From Nepenthes gracilis (lineage: Eukaryota; Streptophyta; Magnoliopsida; Caryophyllales; Nepenthaceae), in contig BSYO01000028.1 in NCBI GenBank assembly GCA_033239525.1, positions 11,153,597-11,217,596 on the forward strand: 64,000 nt of DNA, given 5' to 3'. The position numbers and the translations under genes are program-made. The number at the start of each line of letters is the position of its first letter. Position 1 is the stretch's first letter. The notes under the pieces were generated by a model, which searched no databases, was not told the origin of the DNA, and worked only from the letters and a program-made list of their open reading frames with translations. Positions 33,609 to 46,125 of the stretch are shown here, piece by piece.

Positions 33609-35964
33609 TATGACGAAACAGATCTTAATTCTTATAGGACCCTCCGTTAAACAGATACAGAATAGAATTTATAATTTAAATTATTTAACTTATACAAAAA
33701 TTTTGACAGAGTCTCCTCTATAACTAGACAGAAACTAAAAATATAACCTACTTATTTACACCTATATAGAGTATACTCATTAGCCAAACCTCAAACTTAT
33801 GATCACAACACAAAAGTAGAACTAGTACAAGCACATAATTATCCAAAATATCACAATTTTCCTATAACACACATTCACGTGATCTCAAATGCCATCCATG
33901 GCTTTAGATCAACAATTTTGTGTATTATATTAGAATTCGGACGAGAGATGCCATCTAGGACCTGTACAAAACCAGAAAATATATAACAGAAGCAACTATA
34001 CCCAAGATATAAATTGCAAAAGTATAAATATAGTTCTAACAGTTTACAGAATATGTTACAATTATTTATACATAATTTTCTTTACAAAACTCTATGGAAC
34101 ATGTAGAACTATCAGATTTTTCAAAATACTTCAAGATAATCTTTGAGACTTCACTGAGGCTCCAGAACCTTCATTGATAATCTCTAACTATGCCGGATCA
34201 TTCAGTATAGTCTCCATAGCCTTATCTGGAGGAGAGAAAATAAAATAGTGAGTCGAAGCCCAACAGTATACTATAAAACATGCAGAATATAATGATCTCA
34301 TATATAATATAAATGCAGATGGTTTTAGAAACTATTAAAGAATAGGAACATATATAAAAAGTATGAGAAAAGCATAATTTAACATGAATAGGTCTCGGTA
34401 ATCATTATTTATGTTTTCATGCAGAACATAAGTGCAGTTGAGTAGAAACACATACAATTATCATGAGGAAAGCATAATTTCTATATAAATAGGTCTCGAT
34501 AATCTTAATTTATATTTTCGTGCAAAATATAAATACTCTAGGATAGAAGACCACGCTAATATCAAAAAAATAGGAGCATTCATGGAAATAGGAATAATTT
34601 ATGATTATATTAAAACATGCATCGGGGTACATAAAACTGTTCCAAATCTCACTTGTTTCTTCAGAAATTTTAGTTCAATATTCTAGGGACCCAACTAGCT
34701 TACCCTACTAACTGAGGGGGCTAATAATCGAGGATAGATTTTATTTCTGCCACACAATTTAAGGCCAGGAACTCGATGATAACAGGGGATTGATTGTGCT
34801 TTTGGGCACCCAATTCAAACCCAACGGAGGATTTATAACCTCTAGAATCGGTTCTAATAACGCCTCAAGGAAGGACAGACCATATATAACTCTATGAACG
34901 CAGTTATCTCCGATTACCACCGTAACATCCTAAGACATGTCGGAGAATCTTATATGACCGTATATCAATTCTGGGTCTTAATTAACAGTATCAGAAAGTT
35001 TATAATCTATCGTTCTTCAGAAAATTAGTCAAAATCTCACTGTTAACTCTTCACTATACTTCAATAATTCCATAGTAACTTATCAGTACGGTTTCGTGTA
35101 AATTATTCAGATATAATTCACAGTATGGGCAGTATTCTTTTACAAAATAACTTTTACATATTAGAAATTATGGATTTAAAGTACTAAATCTTCAATTTTT
35201 GTATCTAGGGTTTCAGTAAAACTTTCGGACATAAATCGAGTACCAAATATATGATTTTTCATGAAATCAAAGCTATATATTGTCACACATGCAGATAAAT
35301 ATGAAATCTATCTGAATAATTTGCAGAAACAAGCTTTATTTATACTGAACATGGAGAAATAAGGTTTTAGAGTATAAATACAATTTCAGAGATATTAAAA
35401 TACTGTAAAAACGGTAAATAACGTCTGGAGTACACTTATCTAAGCTTAATTTACAGTTATTCTTACTCTTATTGGATTTGGACGGAAGGTTTTCCTCCCC
35501 TTTTCTTCCTTCTTCCTCTTCCTCCTCCCCTTCTTCTCACGTTCTGCCATTCGTTCTCCTCTCTCTCCTCAATTTCTCATTTTAAAACGCAAAGGAAAGG
35601 GGTCACGTGCTGCTCTCATGACTGGCACTCGAGCGCCGGTCGTGTAATGCTCAGGCACATGCTCTCGCAGATTCGCGGTCAAGCGGTGCTCGGGCGCCCG
35701 CTCAAGCAGATTCACACTCGAGTGGCGCTTGAGCAGTTTTCGAGCGCACTGATCGTAGCCGGGATCGCTCTTGCCTTGTCTCGGGCAGCCTGCGAGTGGG
35801 TGCTTGCACAAATTAGCACCTACTCGGCACTCGAGCGCCGATCCCATTTTCTTCCTATTTGCTCATTTTTTTTCGGTACCAATTTATCAATTGATCTTAT
35901 GCCTACTTATAATCATCAACTTAATTATTCCATATTTATTACATTTTGGGATCGAGATCTCACA
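33609..35964 (-). mobile_element. Solo gypsy LTR inserted in G1 gag
   Basis: 2356 bp with perfect CTAGC duplications (33604-33608 and 35965-35969). The left end reads TATGACGAAACAG, a mutated form of the TGTGACGGAACGG start seen at 55322; the right end is ctcaca. It contains the acceptor-like motif (about 34218), the conserved block (about 34855-34960) and a CTCGAG-rich GC block (about 35625-35840). The host gag reads on across the duplication. Confidence 0.93.
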
Positions 35965-36190
35965 CTAGCTCACCCATGAATTTAGGAACTCTCTCCTTGA
36001 CAAACTGATCAGAAGCAGACGGTCTAGGATTAGCAGGAGCTTGTACCGGAGTTGGAACAGGCACGGGAGCAAGATTTCTCTGCCCCATATTCTCAATGAT
36101 GTCGGTCATTCTACCCAATAAATTTAGATACTCTGCTTCTTTATCACGCAGTTGATCACCTCCGCACGTCAACCTTCGTTTAGGTGGCAT
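35965..36190 (-). pseudogene. G1 gag N-terminus
   Basis: Starts at ATG 36188-36190 with MPPKRRLTCGGDQLRDKEAE, then LLGRMTDIIENMGQ and a proline-rich linker, ending in ERVPKFMGEL where the solo LTR cuts in. It lies about 220 bases from the PBS, as expected for a gag start. Confidence 0.85.
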
Positions 36191-36411
36191 TATCAGCTAC
36201 TGATGTCTTTTCTAAAACAAGAACGATATGGTTAGTTCGCGTGTTGGACACTAACTAGGACATAACAATTTATGCAATTAAATGTAACTAATGGATAATT
36301 AAAACTATCCAATTTAATTTAACCATCTTATGCCTACATATACTTATTCAGTTTAGCCTATTCTATCCTAAACTTTCGCATAAATTTCAGATCAAATCTA
36401 AGGTATCTCAT

Positions 36412-36423
36412 TCTCTGATACCA
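36412..36423 (-). other. G1 primer-binding site (tRNA-iMet type)
   Basis: The minus strand reads TGGTATCAGAGA two bases from the LTR end TTGTCACA, the normal layout for a gypsy element primed by initiator methionine tRNA. Confidence 0.92.
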
Positions 36424-36425
36424 AC

Positions 36426-39400
36426 TGTGACAACCCCACTTATCCTAATCAGAATTCGGCAAGGTTCTATAAAATAACTGTCAAACTAAATATAGAGCTG
36501 TATAAAATCCTGTACAATATATAAAATTTCCATAAAATCATCACAACATAGAATTCGCATTGCCACAATATATTCATAGCTAAAATGTTGTATCTTCGGA
36601 TACAACATTGGAACAAAGTGATGCCACTAAGTATCTGAATCAAACCATAAACACTTGCGGAAGTATATACATTCATAATTCACAGTGAAAAACTGAACTA
36701 TCTGTACATTGTCAATATGCAAGTACATAACTATCTCAATATATACAAAAGTACTCCATAAGGTATAAAATCACAATATCTAATGTCCATAAAATTTTTT
36801 GTGACAGACCAAAAATTCTACTAAAAATTCGGTGGAGTTTTATCTATAAAACGGACGTCCATCAAATACATGTGACAAACCGGGTTATTCTCATTAAATA
36901 ACCTTTGTCAAAGATAATAATAGACTAGTATTCCTAATTAAAATTATTAATTTCTGTAGAAAATTGGGTAGAGTTCCGTTTGTAAATCAAGCATTTGCCA
37001 AAATATAAATACCTATAAATCAAACTTGCACAACAATCTACAACAGTTCACAATAAAACTACAAGTCTCAATGCTCAATACACTATAGAGGATCTAATCA
37101 CCACATCATTTTGGGATTGCACCGACATCATAACTCCAACATAATGCCAGTGGGGAAGGATGCCAAATAGGAACCTCGATCATAATCACAACGAGAAAGA
37201 CCTGCGGAAGTATAAAAATCACAATATACAACGAAAACTGATTCATCATTCATTCATGCTACACATCATTAATCACCACCATACATGTTTTATACAGTTT
37301 ACAAAAGTAGAACCAAAATTCTTGTTTCATATACAAAATCAGCTAAGTCTCAGTCCCAAGTCCTGCGCGCAATCTCAGCTGTATATCACACTTCTATGGC
37401 CTATTCTATCTCGTCGGCTATCAATGTGTTCTCATTTAAAAGATATACAGCAAGAGTGAGCGTATAGCCTAGCAAATGAAATCATACATCACTAACTACA
37501 GCAATTAACAGGAAAAATAGTAATTGGGCAGGGGAAACATATAACTTGAATAAAAGGAAGCATGCGAGGAGAGGGAACATCTGGGATCATCTGGTTCGCA
37601 TGTTTGTTCTGGTTACGTTCATTCATTTTCATTACTTTCATTAATATTTGCGGACTCGAACTAGTAGGTCGTACTAACTAACGATGTGAGAGAACGAGAA
37701 AAGGAATGTATTTGCCACACATTCTAAAGCCGGCTACATTTTAGGTCTACAACACTAGACCATCGGCTATATTTTATGCCTGCAGCACTCGACCATCAGC
37801 TACATTTTAGGTCTGTAGCACTCAACCATCGGCTACATTTTAGGCCTACAGCACTCGGCCATCTCAATCGCCCCATATCTTCCGGGGACTAGGGCAATCC
37901 TCGTTCTTTCACAATAGTATCCTAAAGCATACCCTGAACATCACCCACCCCCAGGAGTGGCCGGAGTATTCCTTAGGTTCCTACCGTGATGTACATGGTA
38001 AGCTAGAGGGTACTACCCCTATGAACCATGGTCTTAGTTTCAAGATTAGTCTTAATCCTTTGAAGGGGAATCCACCATTTGCCATATACATTCTCCAACT
38101 AGGAAATCATATTCCCATCACATATCTCCCTCCGGGAGACCAAAACCATCAAATTGTACTTTATGGATTCTCTTCTATTTACTTGTTTGGTTCCTTTCTT
38201 TCCTTTGAAACTTAAATCTTTCAACCATTAAATTCAACTTGCAAGAGGGTTTTGTTTTACTTACTTCCGTTGGTCAAACACCACATTAGAAGCCTCTGGG
38301 ATGTATTCTCTTGCTCCCGGTACATAATTATACATTTTTAGAGCTTACAATTTGCCACAAATATTTAGTCATAAGTTCTATCACAATTGAAGAGAGCTAA
38401 AGCATGCAGATTTTCATTCCAATTTCGGGTGAAGAGTGTCAGGCCACTTTTAGAGAGCTTGGACGTTGCGAACGGGTCGATTCTTGTAGAATTAGACGTC
38501 CGATCAATATATACTTGCAATTGGGATGTGGGGATTCATAATTTGAAGTCATTTCAACATATTATGAAGGTAGAAACATGTAAATTTCCCTTTTAAGCTC
38601 GGGTGAATAGTAATAGTGCCTTTTTAGAGGGCTCGGACGTCGCAAACGGGTCGAAACGTGCGAGATCGATCACACGGCTGACATATATACACATTTGGGA
38701 TGTGAGCATTCACATTTTGGGGTCAATTTAATGAAATAAGGTGCGAAAATAGAAAAGCCCCAATTCTCGTAGGTTAGGGTTTGGTGGTACTCCACTGACC
38801 GGATCGGTGAGTAAATCGGACAATAAATTACACAATCTTTGGTCTCAAGTTACGGGTATTACATTTTCCATAGTTTGAGTGGGTATCGAGACGAAAATAC
38901 TCGATGATAACCGAGAAATATCGAAAGAGTAAAGTTAGTGAGTATGAGAATACTTGTTTCAATGCGTGCTACCACTTTTATAACTGGTTCCCGGACGGAT
39001 TTGGACTCTACGCCTCTATTTCCTCCTTTCTCTTTCTAAAACTAGCGCTCTCCCTCTCTCTTCCTCTCTAGAGCCTTCTGGAAATGAGGGGAAATGAAGA
39101 AACACGAAGCAGGCCATGTTTTTATACTTGTCGGGGCGCTCGAGCACCAGGCGAGTGAGCAGTGAGCGCGGCCTCGCTGCCGACCTGTGCTCGAGCGTGC
39201 ACAGGCGCTTAGCGGGCGGGGGAGATACTGGATTTTGGCGCTCAAGCTCAGCGGCCACACCTGCTGCTTGCGCCACTGTATTTTGCGGTCGGGCCTGCGC
39301 TTGAGCGCACAGCGGGCACAATCTGCTGGCAGTGCTTCAGCAGTCTACAACCCGATTTTTCTTCCGATACACATACTCATTCATTCAATTGGTCTAGTAT

Positions 39401-39459
39401 TTATTATTATTACATTGATTACCTCATATTTGTTATATTTTTAGACCCGGAACCTTACA
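36426..39459 (-). repeat. G1 5' LTR, ~3.0 kb
   Basis: Minus-strand start TGTAAGGTTCCGG at 39459 and end GGGGTTGTCACA at 36426. It carries a TATA-like box (about 39117-39126) next to CTCGAG-rich sequence (39130-39310). Two further TGTGACA starts near 36800 and 36871, each followed by an attcggt/tgggta..gag succession, hint at a duplicated or nested LTR end inside it. The open frames here are LTR-internal and not genes. Confidence 0.85.
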
Positions 39460-39735
39460 TGTCTTCGCCAAACCCTAGACCCACGCCCAACTCGGGTTCG
39501 CCCCTTCCCTTCAAATTTATTGCTTATTTGTCCCCCAAATATGAATTACCATGTTCTAATTATACGCATACATCGATCGAGCATTTGATCTCACAAGTAT
39601 TGACCCGTTCGTGATATTCGGAAGCTCTAAAACGGCCCTAGCACTTTTCACACGAGCTAAATGAGAATTTTGGATGCTTCCACCCTATCTAATTGTTATG
39701 AAAATTATGTTTAATTGCATATGTTTAATTGTAAG
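39460..39735 (+). repeat. Plus-strand LTR, left piece
   Basis: Sequence up to the GTAAG duplication at 39731-39735. It resumes at 50964, so it forms one LTR-type sequence with 50964-52175 that was split by the element 39736-50958. Its outer left end, against G1, is not clear. Confidence 0.55.
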
Positions 39736-42005
39736 TGTGACGGCCCCGGACGTATTCCACCACATATGGCCGCCGTCAAGTCTAACCTTTACAACATATA
39801 CAGTATAAATACTAACTAGATGGACATAAAAAATTTTTCTTTTCTTTTATACATACTTTACATTGCGTACACAGGATCGCTTAAGGTCAAGCTCCTTGAG
39901 TTGGCCATCAAAGTTTAACCTCATACCCGAACGGCCAACATTAAGGTTGGTCGAACATGGAGACCTTGACATAAAATGAGATGCTACTAGGAAAGACAAC
40001 TTTAATTTCCCATATTGTAAGTACAGAAACATACTAACATCCATTAGTTCTTTTACAGCAGAAATGTTTTACAAGTCCTTTCCAAAACATCAAAAGAAAA
40101 TACATCAATTGCTTCACTCATTCGCTGATCACTCTTGGCCAGCTATGCCGTCTAACTACACCACCTGACTCTATTCAACTTCATCCTCCAAAAGCTTCTC
40201 ATTATCTGAAAAATAGCAAGAGTGAGTTACAAAGCCTAGTAAGGTGCCCACATGTAGAAAGCATTAACATACATATAATTGGATCAAAGTAACATAAACT
40301 TAGCATACAAACATCACCATATCATTTCTTCTTAAGTTCAAAAATCCTTGTTCTCATTATTATTATCTTGTCTTCAGAAAATTTAAAAAAATTGTACGAA
40401 ATTCTTATCATCTTTAGGGACCGGACGGGAGCAGACAACATCGAGGAAGGGTTGTGTGCTACCCCACAACCTAAGGCCGTATCCTTCTATTATACTCCCA
40501 GAGGCGGGCGGTAATGCCTTTTACCCGGCATACGGGGCCGTAATCTATAAGCCTTGTGCCACCAGAAATTTCCCTGTGGCCCAGGGGCAGTCCTCAAGTG
40601 TCACTCTAATATCCGTTATCCAATTTTAACAGCAAGCTTAATGGAAACTCGGTTCATAGTTCGTATCGTTTGATGGCCATCTATCATAGTTCAAAAGTCG
40701 GAAGTCATAGAGTTCTACTTGCTGTCCATATTAGATACATTGTTCCTTGTTCTTGTAGCCTTTGTTCTTAACTTCAAATAATTGAAGTTCATATAGCCTT
40801 TCCTTTAATGTCTTAAAATCGAAGATCTTTTATCAAAGTGTTGGAGGTCTCATTTATCAAAGCCGGAGGTCTTATGCCAAAAATCGGAGGTCATTTATCA
40901 AAAGACGGACACCTTTTTAACAAAAGGTGGAGGTCATTTTTAACAAAAGCTGAATACCTTTTTTTAACAAAGCTGGAGGTCATATATCAACAACTGAAGG
41001 TCATGTATCAAAAGCCAAAGGTCTTTTATCAAAGTCGGAGGTCTTTTACACATATTCAAATCAAATATCTTAAAAACTTATTCGTGGCCAGATTTCATGC
41101 ATACCGTAACATAAGTTCATCAAAAATCAGACATACTTGCATTGCAAATATGAACTACGGAAAGATGAGAACGCTTACATTAAATCATGAACTTAAACAA
41201 AGGGTTGCTTGGAAATGCTTATCAACTCCTTACTTATGTCAGGCATGGAATCCTTCCCTTCCTTTCTTTCGTCTCTGACTCTTTATTTTTAAACTCGCTC
41301 CCAAATCCTCGCATCTAAATATTTATAGGCGATGGGGTGGTCGAGAGAAGGTGGGGTAGGTCACCTACTATAATATTTTATTCATATCGTCTCTTCCCGA
41401 GAATTTTAGAGATTTCCAGAGTAGGTGGAAGTAGGTAAGAGTAGTTCACCTACTCATTACTGGCCACTCCAGCCTTAGCTAAAACTGGTCAATATTTCAT
41501 TTTGCCCTCTTTCTTCTCCGATTTACTTTCGTAAATGTTTTCTAGAAGCCTTATTATCCATCTATTCCGGTCGTCAGTATTACACTTTGGTCAATATCTC
41601 TGAATCTGGTCAATACTTATATTCCTAATCAAATCAGGCCATCATTAATTCCTCCCACCACTATGGCCGGTCATCTTCCTATTCCGGCCTCCTTCCTTTC
41701 CAGTCAACTGGCGTTGACTGGTTAAATTCTTCATCACGCTTTTCGATCAACAGGTGTTGACCGGATTACTCTCTTATTATATTTTTCGGTCAACAATCAC
41801 ACAATTCCGGTCAACTTAACTGCCCCGTCTTGCCTTCTTGTCTTATAATTGCTACTTCATTACTTTCGGTCAACTGACGTTGACTGGATAAGTATCATTC
41901 ACATTTTTGGTCAACTGGCGTTGACCGGATAAACTTTTTTTTACTCCTTGATTATATTGACTTAATGACTTGGACTTTATATGTTTTAGAATCTGGGCCG
42001 CTACA
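39736..42005 (-). repeat. 3' LTR of the 39736-50958 element
   Basis: 2270 bp, minus-strand start TGTAGCGGCCCAG. It holds an acceptor-like motif (about 40200), a short array of ggaggtc-type units (40835-41050) and paired GGTCAA/TTGACC words (41700-41945). Confidence 0.88.
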
Positions 42006-42017
42006 ATCTCCCCCACT
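42006..42017 (-). other. Polypurine tract of the 39736-50958 element
   Basis: The minus strand reads AGTGGGGGAGAT directly before the LTR start. Confidence 0.82.
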
Positions 42018-42488
42018 TATAGAAATTTCATCCTCGAAATTTACAAATCTCAAATTCCTACAATCATAGGTAGAAATCATTCCCTCAGACAACGATTATT
42101 TTAGGAGACCTCAAGCAATTGAATAGTTCTAATCCTCATCACAAAACAAATCCTTAACCTCTCAGAACGGCTCAACCCAGACACTTACTAATCTTCTCAA
42201 CCTTATTCTGAAATCTCTATGCCATGGGTTCATAATGCTTACGCCGTGCTACTCTGATTAAGACAGTTCTAGGATAGTCATACTATGAAGGCAATTCCAC
42301 AATCCTCAGGCTACAGCCACATTCTGAGTTACAGTCATAACGATCACTCGAAGAGTCAACATAACTTTAAATCATTACCTAGAATCTTAAGATCCAAATT
42401 ACTTAGTAACCTCAAGATCCTGTTGGCATACCAATAAGCCAACTGATCCCAGCCGAATGCGTCTTCGATGATTATGATAAGTGGGTCG
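42018..42488 (-). other. Internal remnant, non-coding
   Basis: About 470 bp between the PPT and the next solo LTR. No pol or gag peptide is readable. It shares words (ccaagatc, taagccaac-like) with 49900-50050, which belongs to the same element. Confidence 0.5.
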
Positions 42489-43310
42489 CCCTATGTGACG
42501 GAATGGATTTTTTTTTTTGATTCCGTCATTCATAACACAATTGAAAACCCAAACTAAACCAATTAGGTGCAACACAGGATCTCAGATGCCATCTAGGACC
42601 CATATACTTTTAACCATAATAAGTATAGCGGAAGTTATTCTAACACTTGTAGAAGCATTTATATTCATTCCAAAAATATTCATTTCCAAGTACATAGCCA
42701 AAAATGTTTAACCATAGAAGTCCATCAAGTCATTACAATAATATTTCTCCAAAATAAGCTTCCAAGGTCTTTAATAATCATTCAGACAAGCTCTAATCAC
42801 TCCAACTCATCAGGCACAAGCTCTAAAGCTTCATCTGTAGGGGAAGAAAAACATAAAATAGTGAGCCGAGGCCCAGCAAGGCACATGCACATGAGTAGTA
42901 AAATGATGATGCAGAACGGTCATGTAATCGCGTAAATAAGAGCGGTTAATCAGAATGCAGTCCAAGAAAAATAGAGAAAACATACCTTGACAGTACTATA
43001 CTTCAGAAAACGATAATCGATACAGTAAACGGCAAACAGTAACATAACATATCGGTAATCGGTACGATAGACGGTGAACAGTACATATCATATCGGTAAC
43101 AGTATTTCATATTCGATAATCGGTACTTCATATTCGGTAATCGGTACGGTAACATAACATATCAGTAAAACAGTAAACGGTACTTCATATCGTATCGGTA
43201 CAGACCTTGCCAGTATTCCCTACTAGCTGATGGGGCGAATAATCGAGGATAGATTGTGTTCACTCCACACAATCTAAGGCCGGTAACTGTCATGTGGGTA
43301 TCCCATCTCA

Positions 43311-43622
43311 CGGGATCGGTACGGTATGCCACCCGAAGGTAGGCCGGTAACGGTATCCCTCACGGGATCGATACGGTATGCCACCCGAAGGTAGGCCGGT
43401 AACGGTATCCCTCACGGTATCGGTACGGTATGCCACCCGAAGATAGGCCGGTAGCGGTATCCCTCACGGGATTGGTACGGTATGCCACCCAAAGGTAGGC
43501 CGGTAACGGTATCCCTCACAGGATCGGTACGATATGCCACCCGAAGGTAGGCCGGTAACGGTATCCCTCACCGGATCGGTACGATATGCCACCCGAAGGT
43601 AGGCCGGTAACGATATCCCTCT
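43311..43622. repeat. 52-bp tandem repeat, 6 copies
   Basis: Unit cgggatcggtacggtatgcc..acccgaaggtaggccggtaacggtatccctca. Starts are at 43311, 43363 and 43415 and then at the same spacing. The sister LTR at 46126 has two to three copies and the LTR at 55322 has one. Confidence 0.93.
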
Positions 43623-44024
43623 TGTTTGTAACGCCCCGAGGGCAGGGCGGACCAAAAATAACTCCATGGACAGAGTTATCCTCATTTACTACCGAAAAAT
43701 CCTAAGGCATGTCGGAGAACTTATCTGGACTTAGTCAGTCCCGGGTCCTAAAATAGCTGTAACGGAAACCATTTTTTTTTATCAAAAACCCCTTTTTCAA
43801 ATCAAACTTTTGTAATATATCTTTAACTATCTTATATGAAAATTTCCTCGGTACAGGTCGGCACATATTTTCGAAAATAATTATACTTTAGATTTTTATC
43901 GGGGAGACTTTCAGCCGAGCTTTTTTCGAAGGGCGAGCTCTTTCTTTTCGTTAGGGGGAGCCGGTTTCATTTTCGGTATTCATTTTCATTTTCAGTACAA
44001 AAAGCCAAAGTTCTTTTTCTCAAA

Positions 44025-44905
44025 ATGCTGGAGTGCTCAAAAAGCCGGAGTGTTCAAAAGCCGGAGTGCTCAGAAGCCGGAGTGCTTTTCCTCAAAAAGC
44101 CGGAGTGCTTAAAAAGCCGGAGTGCTTTTTACTCCAAGGACAGGGTGCTTTTCCTTTAAAACCGGGGTGCAAATTCCTTCTTAAAAACGGAGTGCATTTC
44201 CTACTTAAAACCAGTGTGCATTTTCTTTTTAAAACCGGAGTGCATTTTCTTCTTAAAAATCGGAGTTCTTTCTTTCTTAAAGGCCGGAGTGCGTAAACTC
44301 AAAAGTCGGAGTTCTTTCTTTCATAATGGCCGGAGTGCGTAAACTCAAAGGCCGGAGTTCTTTTCAAAGCCATAGTTCTTTTTCCAACCAAAGGACGGAG
44401 TTCTCTTTAACAAAAGGCAGATTCAAAAGTCGGAGTTCATTTCTCTTTAAGGCTGGAGTTCTTTTTAAAAGAGCCGGAGTTAATTTCTCTTTAAGGCTGG
44501 TGTTCTTTTTAAAAGAGCCGGAGTGCTTTTTACTAACGGGACGGAGTGCTTTTTACTGAAAGCCAGAGTATATTTAAAAGCCGAAGTTCATTTTCCTCAA
44601 GGGACGGAGTTCATTAAAAGCCGGAGTTCATTTCACATTAAAGCCGGCGTTCATTTTTTTTTATATTAAGGCGGGAGTTCATTTCACATCAAGGGACGGA
44701 GCTCATTTTCTTATGCAAAGCCGAAGCTCATTTTTTTATATTAAGGCGGGAGTTCATTTCACATCAAGGGACGGAGCTCATTTTCTTATGCAAAGCTGGA
44801 CCTCATTTTTATATTAAGGCGGGAGTTCATTTTAAGGTCAGAGTTCTTTTGAAGTACTTTTTTTTCATCAAAAAGGACGGAGTTCTTTTTCTTAAACGGA
44901 CGGAG
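44025..44905. repeat. Degenerate ~22-bp minisatellite, ~40 units
   Basis: The unit is roughly AAAGCCGGAGTTCATTTTC, with CCGGAGTGC, CGGAGCTC and GGGAGTTC variants. I count about 40 units by eye. Confidence 0.9.
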
Positions 44906-46125
44906 TACTTTTTCTTCAAAAACATGTGATTATCAGAGTTCGTATAATTTGACAGATAATCATACTTCAAGCAGAATAAAATCTAACATCCTGAGTGTCA
45001 ATGTTTCTTTTAAGCATGCGATCAACATAGCTACATAAGAATATCAGATATACTTGCTTCGAGAATATGCATAATCTTAAAAACAGTGGTGAGTACTTTT
45101 GAACTTAAAAACGGAGAGTGCATCCACAAACATTCTTAAATCCGAACTTAAAGAGAGTGGCGTCCGAGGTATACTTGCAATATTCTTAAAACATGACTTA
45201 AAAACTGCGCTCGAGGTAACTTGCCTAAGAGTTGCCCAGTATCACCGTTTTGAAGCTTCCCTTTCACTCCCTCCTTTCTGCTTGTATTGGCTGTCAACTT
45301 CAACCAACCGACGCTGGCTTTTTATAGAGGAGGGGTTTGGTGGGGTAAGTAGGGTAAGTTACTTACTCCTGTACTTATTTGCAGACGGTAGGTGGGAGTA
45401 ACAAGATTAGTTTACCTACTCCTTTTTGGTCGTCGCCTAGTTAGATTCTAACTGAAGTTTACTTTTGTCTTTAGTTCTATTAATTTATTCCGGCCAACTG
45501 CTCCTTATTTATTGCCAATGCTGCCGGTCGACTCTCCAATTCCGGTCAACATCTCCAAATCCGGTCAACTCTTCCAGTCCGGTCAATATCTTCTTCAATT
45601 TCGGTTAACACCCTCAAATTCGGTCAACTCTTCCAATCCGGTCAATGTCTTTGAATCCGGTCAATTCTTCCACTTAAAGCCGGTCAACGTAATACTCTCA
45701 AATCTAGCCAATTCCTTCAAATCTGGTCAACATCTCCAATTTCGGTCAACTTTCTCTTATTATTCACTCCGTCCATCACCTTTTCATAAACTTCGGATTT
45801 CTTTTCCTTGCATCTACAATTCTACTCCGGCCTTACCAACACAAAGAACCACGCCGGATTTTAAGACCACTTCGGCCTCTCACACTTCCAAAACTGGCCA
45901 GTCATTTCACATGGCCGGACTTGATTTAACAAGGGTGGAGCCGGACTTATTTTGCACTAAGGAAAGTCCGAACTTGATTGAGGCTTAAGGCGGCCGGTTA
46001 ACACTTTGAGCCATTGGATTTTGGAATCTCACACCCTACACGTCTTGAAACAAATAAAAAAGACTTCATATTTCATGAACTCCTAGCTCCTAGACAACGA
46101 ATACGGTTTCGTCTCCCAATTCAAG

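Larger units (their letters stand above)
31577..39459 (-). mobile_element. Ty3/gypsy (chromovirus-like) element, truncated (G1)
   Basis: On the minus strand: 5' LTR (36426-39459), tRNA-iMet PBS, gag beginning MPPKRR, zinc knuckle, protease and part of RT. RNase H, integrase and the 3' LTR are not found to the left of about 31577. Gag is split by a solo LTR (33609-35964). Gag and RT resemble the Tekay/Del group of plant chromoviruses. It is inactive: stops in the zinc knuckle, an altered protease motif and a truncated RT. Confidence 0.88.
42494..46033 (-). mobile_element. Solo gypsy LTR, 3540 bp, minisatellite-rich
   Basis: Starts TGTGACGGAATGG, ends ggaatctcaca, with perfect CCCTA duplications (42489-42493, 46034-46038). 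Internal order: acceptor-like motif (42838), CGGTAA-rich simple sequence (42960-43210), six 52-bp units (43311-43622), conserved hairpin block (43625-43760), about 40 short GGAGTTC units (44025-44905), paired GGTCAAC words (45535-45750). There are no genes. Confidence 0.94.

Noticed and set aside
43311..43622. CRISPR-like regular repeats
   Set aside because: The 52-bp units are contiguous with no unique spacers, in a plant LTR. A tandem repeat, not CRISPR.
44033..44559. Lys/Ser/Phe-repeat open frames in the GGAGTTC array
   Set aside because: The frames follow the minisatellite unit and shift between units. The sister LTR does not keep the same frame, so they are not genes.
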